DNA from: Chelatococcus composti
GTDB lineage: Bacteria > Pseudomonadota > Alphaproteobacteria > Rhizobiales > Beijerinckiaceae
Length of the DNA stretch: 64,000 nucleotides
Assembly: GCF_014201415.1 (NCBI RefSeq)
Contig: NZ_JACHEH010000004.1
Span: 186,001 to 250,000, forward strand
Reading direction: 5' to 3'
The notes beneath the pieces are model-generated. The model did not search any database, had not been told where the DNA came from, and saw only the letters and a program-made list of their open reading frames with translations. Below are positions 63,315 to 64,000 of this stretch, in pieces (position 1 is the stretch's first letter; each line of letters begins with the position of its first letter). The translations under genes and the position numbers were made by a program.

Positions 63315-64000
63315 GTGAAACGGCGCTCGCCTCGCGCCATCCGGCGCCTCATCCCGACGATCCTCCTGGCCGCCGGCCTGCTCGGCCCTTTGCATGGGCC
63401 GGCCGAAGCCGTGATCGGTGGGCGGGAGGACGCCGGGCCGCTCGCGCGGGCGAGCGTCATGGTGCTGAACGCGCGCGGCGGCGTGTGCAGCGGCATCGTC
63501 CTCGCACCCGACGTCGTGCTGACGGCCGCCCATTGCGTGACCGGCGCCGAGGCCTACCGCGTGCACTATCGTGACAGGACCGGCGAACCTGTGCTGATCA
63601 CGCCACGTGAGATCGTCGTCCACCCGCGCTACGACCGCGACGCCATCAAGGCCCGCCGGCGATCGGTGGACATCGCCCTGGTGCGGCTGCCGCAGCCGCT
63701 GCCGCAGTCCTTCGCGACGGCAGCCCTGTCGCGTGCGGCGCCGCCGCGGGAAGGCGCGCGGCTGACGATCGGCGGCTGGGGCGTTGCCGCAGAGGGGGAC
63801 CACCGCAGCACCGGCACCTTCCGCGTGCTCGAGATGACGGTGGTGGAGCCCTACGGGCCGGGACGCATCCTCGTCTGGCTGGCGAACGGCACGAAGCGCC
63901 GTGCCGGCGCCTGTGAAGGCGACTCCGGCGGCCCCATCGCCGACGCCGGGGGCCTCGTCGTCGCCGTGACCGGCTTCGCCCGCGGCGAGGGCCGCGACCG
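63315..64000 (+). CDS. Secreted trypsin-like serine protease (3' end outside window)
   Basis: An S1-family protease, 228 residues visible. A signal peptide (VKRRSPRAIRRLIPTILLAA and following, cut after AEA) is followed directly by VIGGREDAG, like an activated trypsin N-terminus. The catalytic His is in TAAHC, the Asp in SVDIALVRL and the Ser in CEGDSGGP. It is probably periplasmic or secreted. GTG 63315 has AAAGGA about 10 bases upstream; an in-frame ATG at 63243 would add 24 basic residues and has no site. It runs divergent from GTA gene g6 in the place where the capsid gene normally is. Confidence 0.85.
   Translation, partial: MKRRSPRAIRRLIPTILLAAGLLGPLHGPAEAVIGGREDAGPLARASVMVLNARGGVCSGIVLAPDVVLTAAHCVTGAEAYRVHYRDRTGEPVLITPREIVVHPRYDRDAIKARRRSVDIALVRLPQPLPQSFATAALSRAAPPREGARLTIGGWGVAAEGDHRSTGTFRVLEMTVVEPYGPGRILVWLANGTKRRAGACEGDSGGPIADAGGLVVAVTGFARGEGRD

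Overview
The window is about 64 kb of high-GC, gene-dense DNA from an alphaproteobacterium, most likely a member of the Hyphomicrobiales (Rhizobiales). The evidence is gene content and order. A rhizobial backbone runs pepN, pleC-like kinase, glnE, two-component pair, degP, cytochrome c maturation genes (ccmHFEI = cycLKJH), then a FeuQ/FeuP-like pair. It is followed by the tail half of a Rhodobacter-type gene transfer agent (GTA) cluster. No tRNA, rRNA, insertion sequence or CRISPR array was seen. A genus cannot be named from this evidence.

Left part (1-8.4 kb): a partial TauE/SafE transporter, a PaaI thioesterase, dusA, several small proteins (one interrupted by an in-frame amber codon), a nitrilase-family amidase, and two successive copies of the same module: an FMN NADH-azoreductase gene divergent from a LysR regulator.

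Sugar and acid-sugar catabolism (8.4-25.1 kb): a ribose-type ABC importer runs in one operon with a Gfo/Idh oxidoreductase and a sugar-phosphate isomerase, divergent from a LacI regulator with paired operators. Next come a VOC protein and a MarR regulator with its own palindrome. A C4 acid-sugar (threonate/erythronate type) pathway follows: otnI and ltnD are divergent from a second LacI gene, otnK and otnC, with a perfect inverted pair of operators between them. An IclR regulator, two small cytochromes c, an enoyl-CoA hydratase and a PfkB sugar kinase complete this part.

Purine and housekeeping (25.2-36.3 kb): xdhA-xdhB-xdhC encode xanthine dehydrogenase and its accessory factor. They are followed by aldose 1-epimerase, a 51-residue lipoprotein, glyoxalase I, an unusual cation diffusion facilitator and aminopeptidase N.

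Backbone (36.5-53.5 kb): a pleC-like kinase gene with four GANTC sites in its leader faces glnE. A long minus-strand series then encodes a PepSY protein, a FeuP/FeuQ-like pair, CcmI-E-F-H, an M20 peptidase, DegP, an OmpR/HAMP-kinase pair and GlnE.

Right end (53.6-64 kb): a GH108 endolysin fused in frame to a holin-like segment that has its own start site, then GTA genes g15 back to g6 in the canonical order. Where the capsid gene (g5) should be, a divergent trypsin-like protease gene runs off the end of the window.
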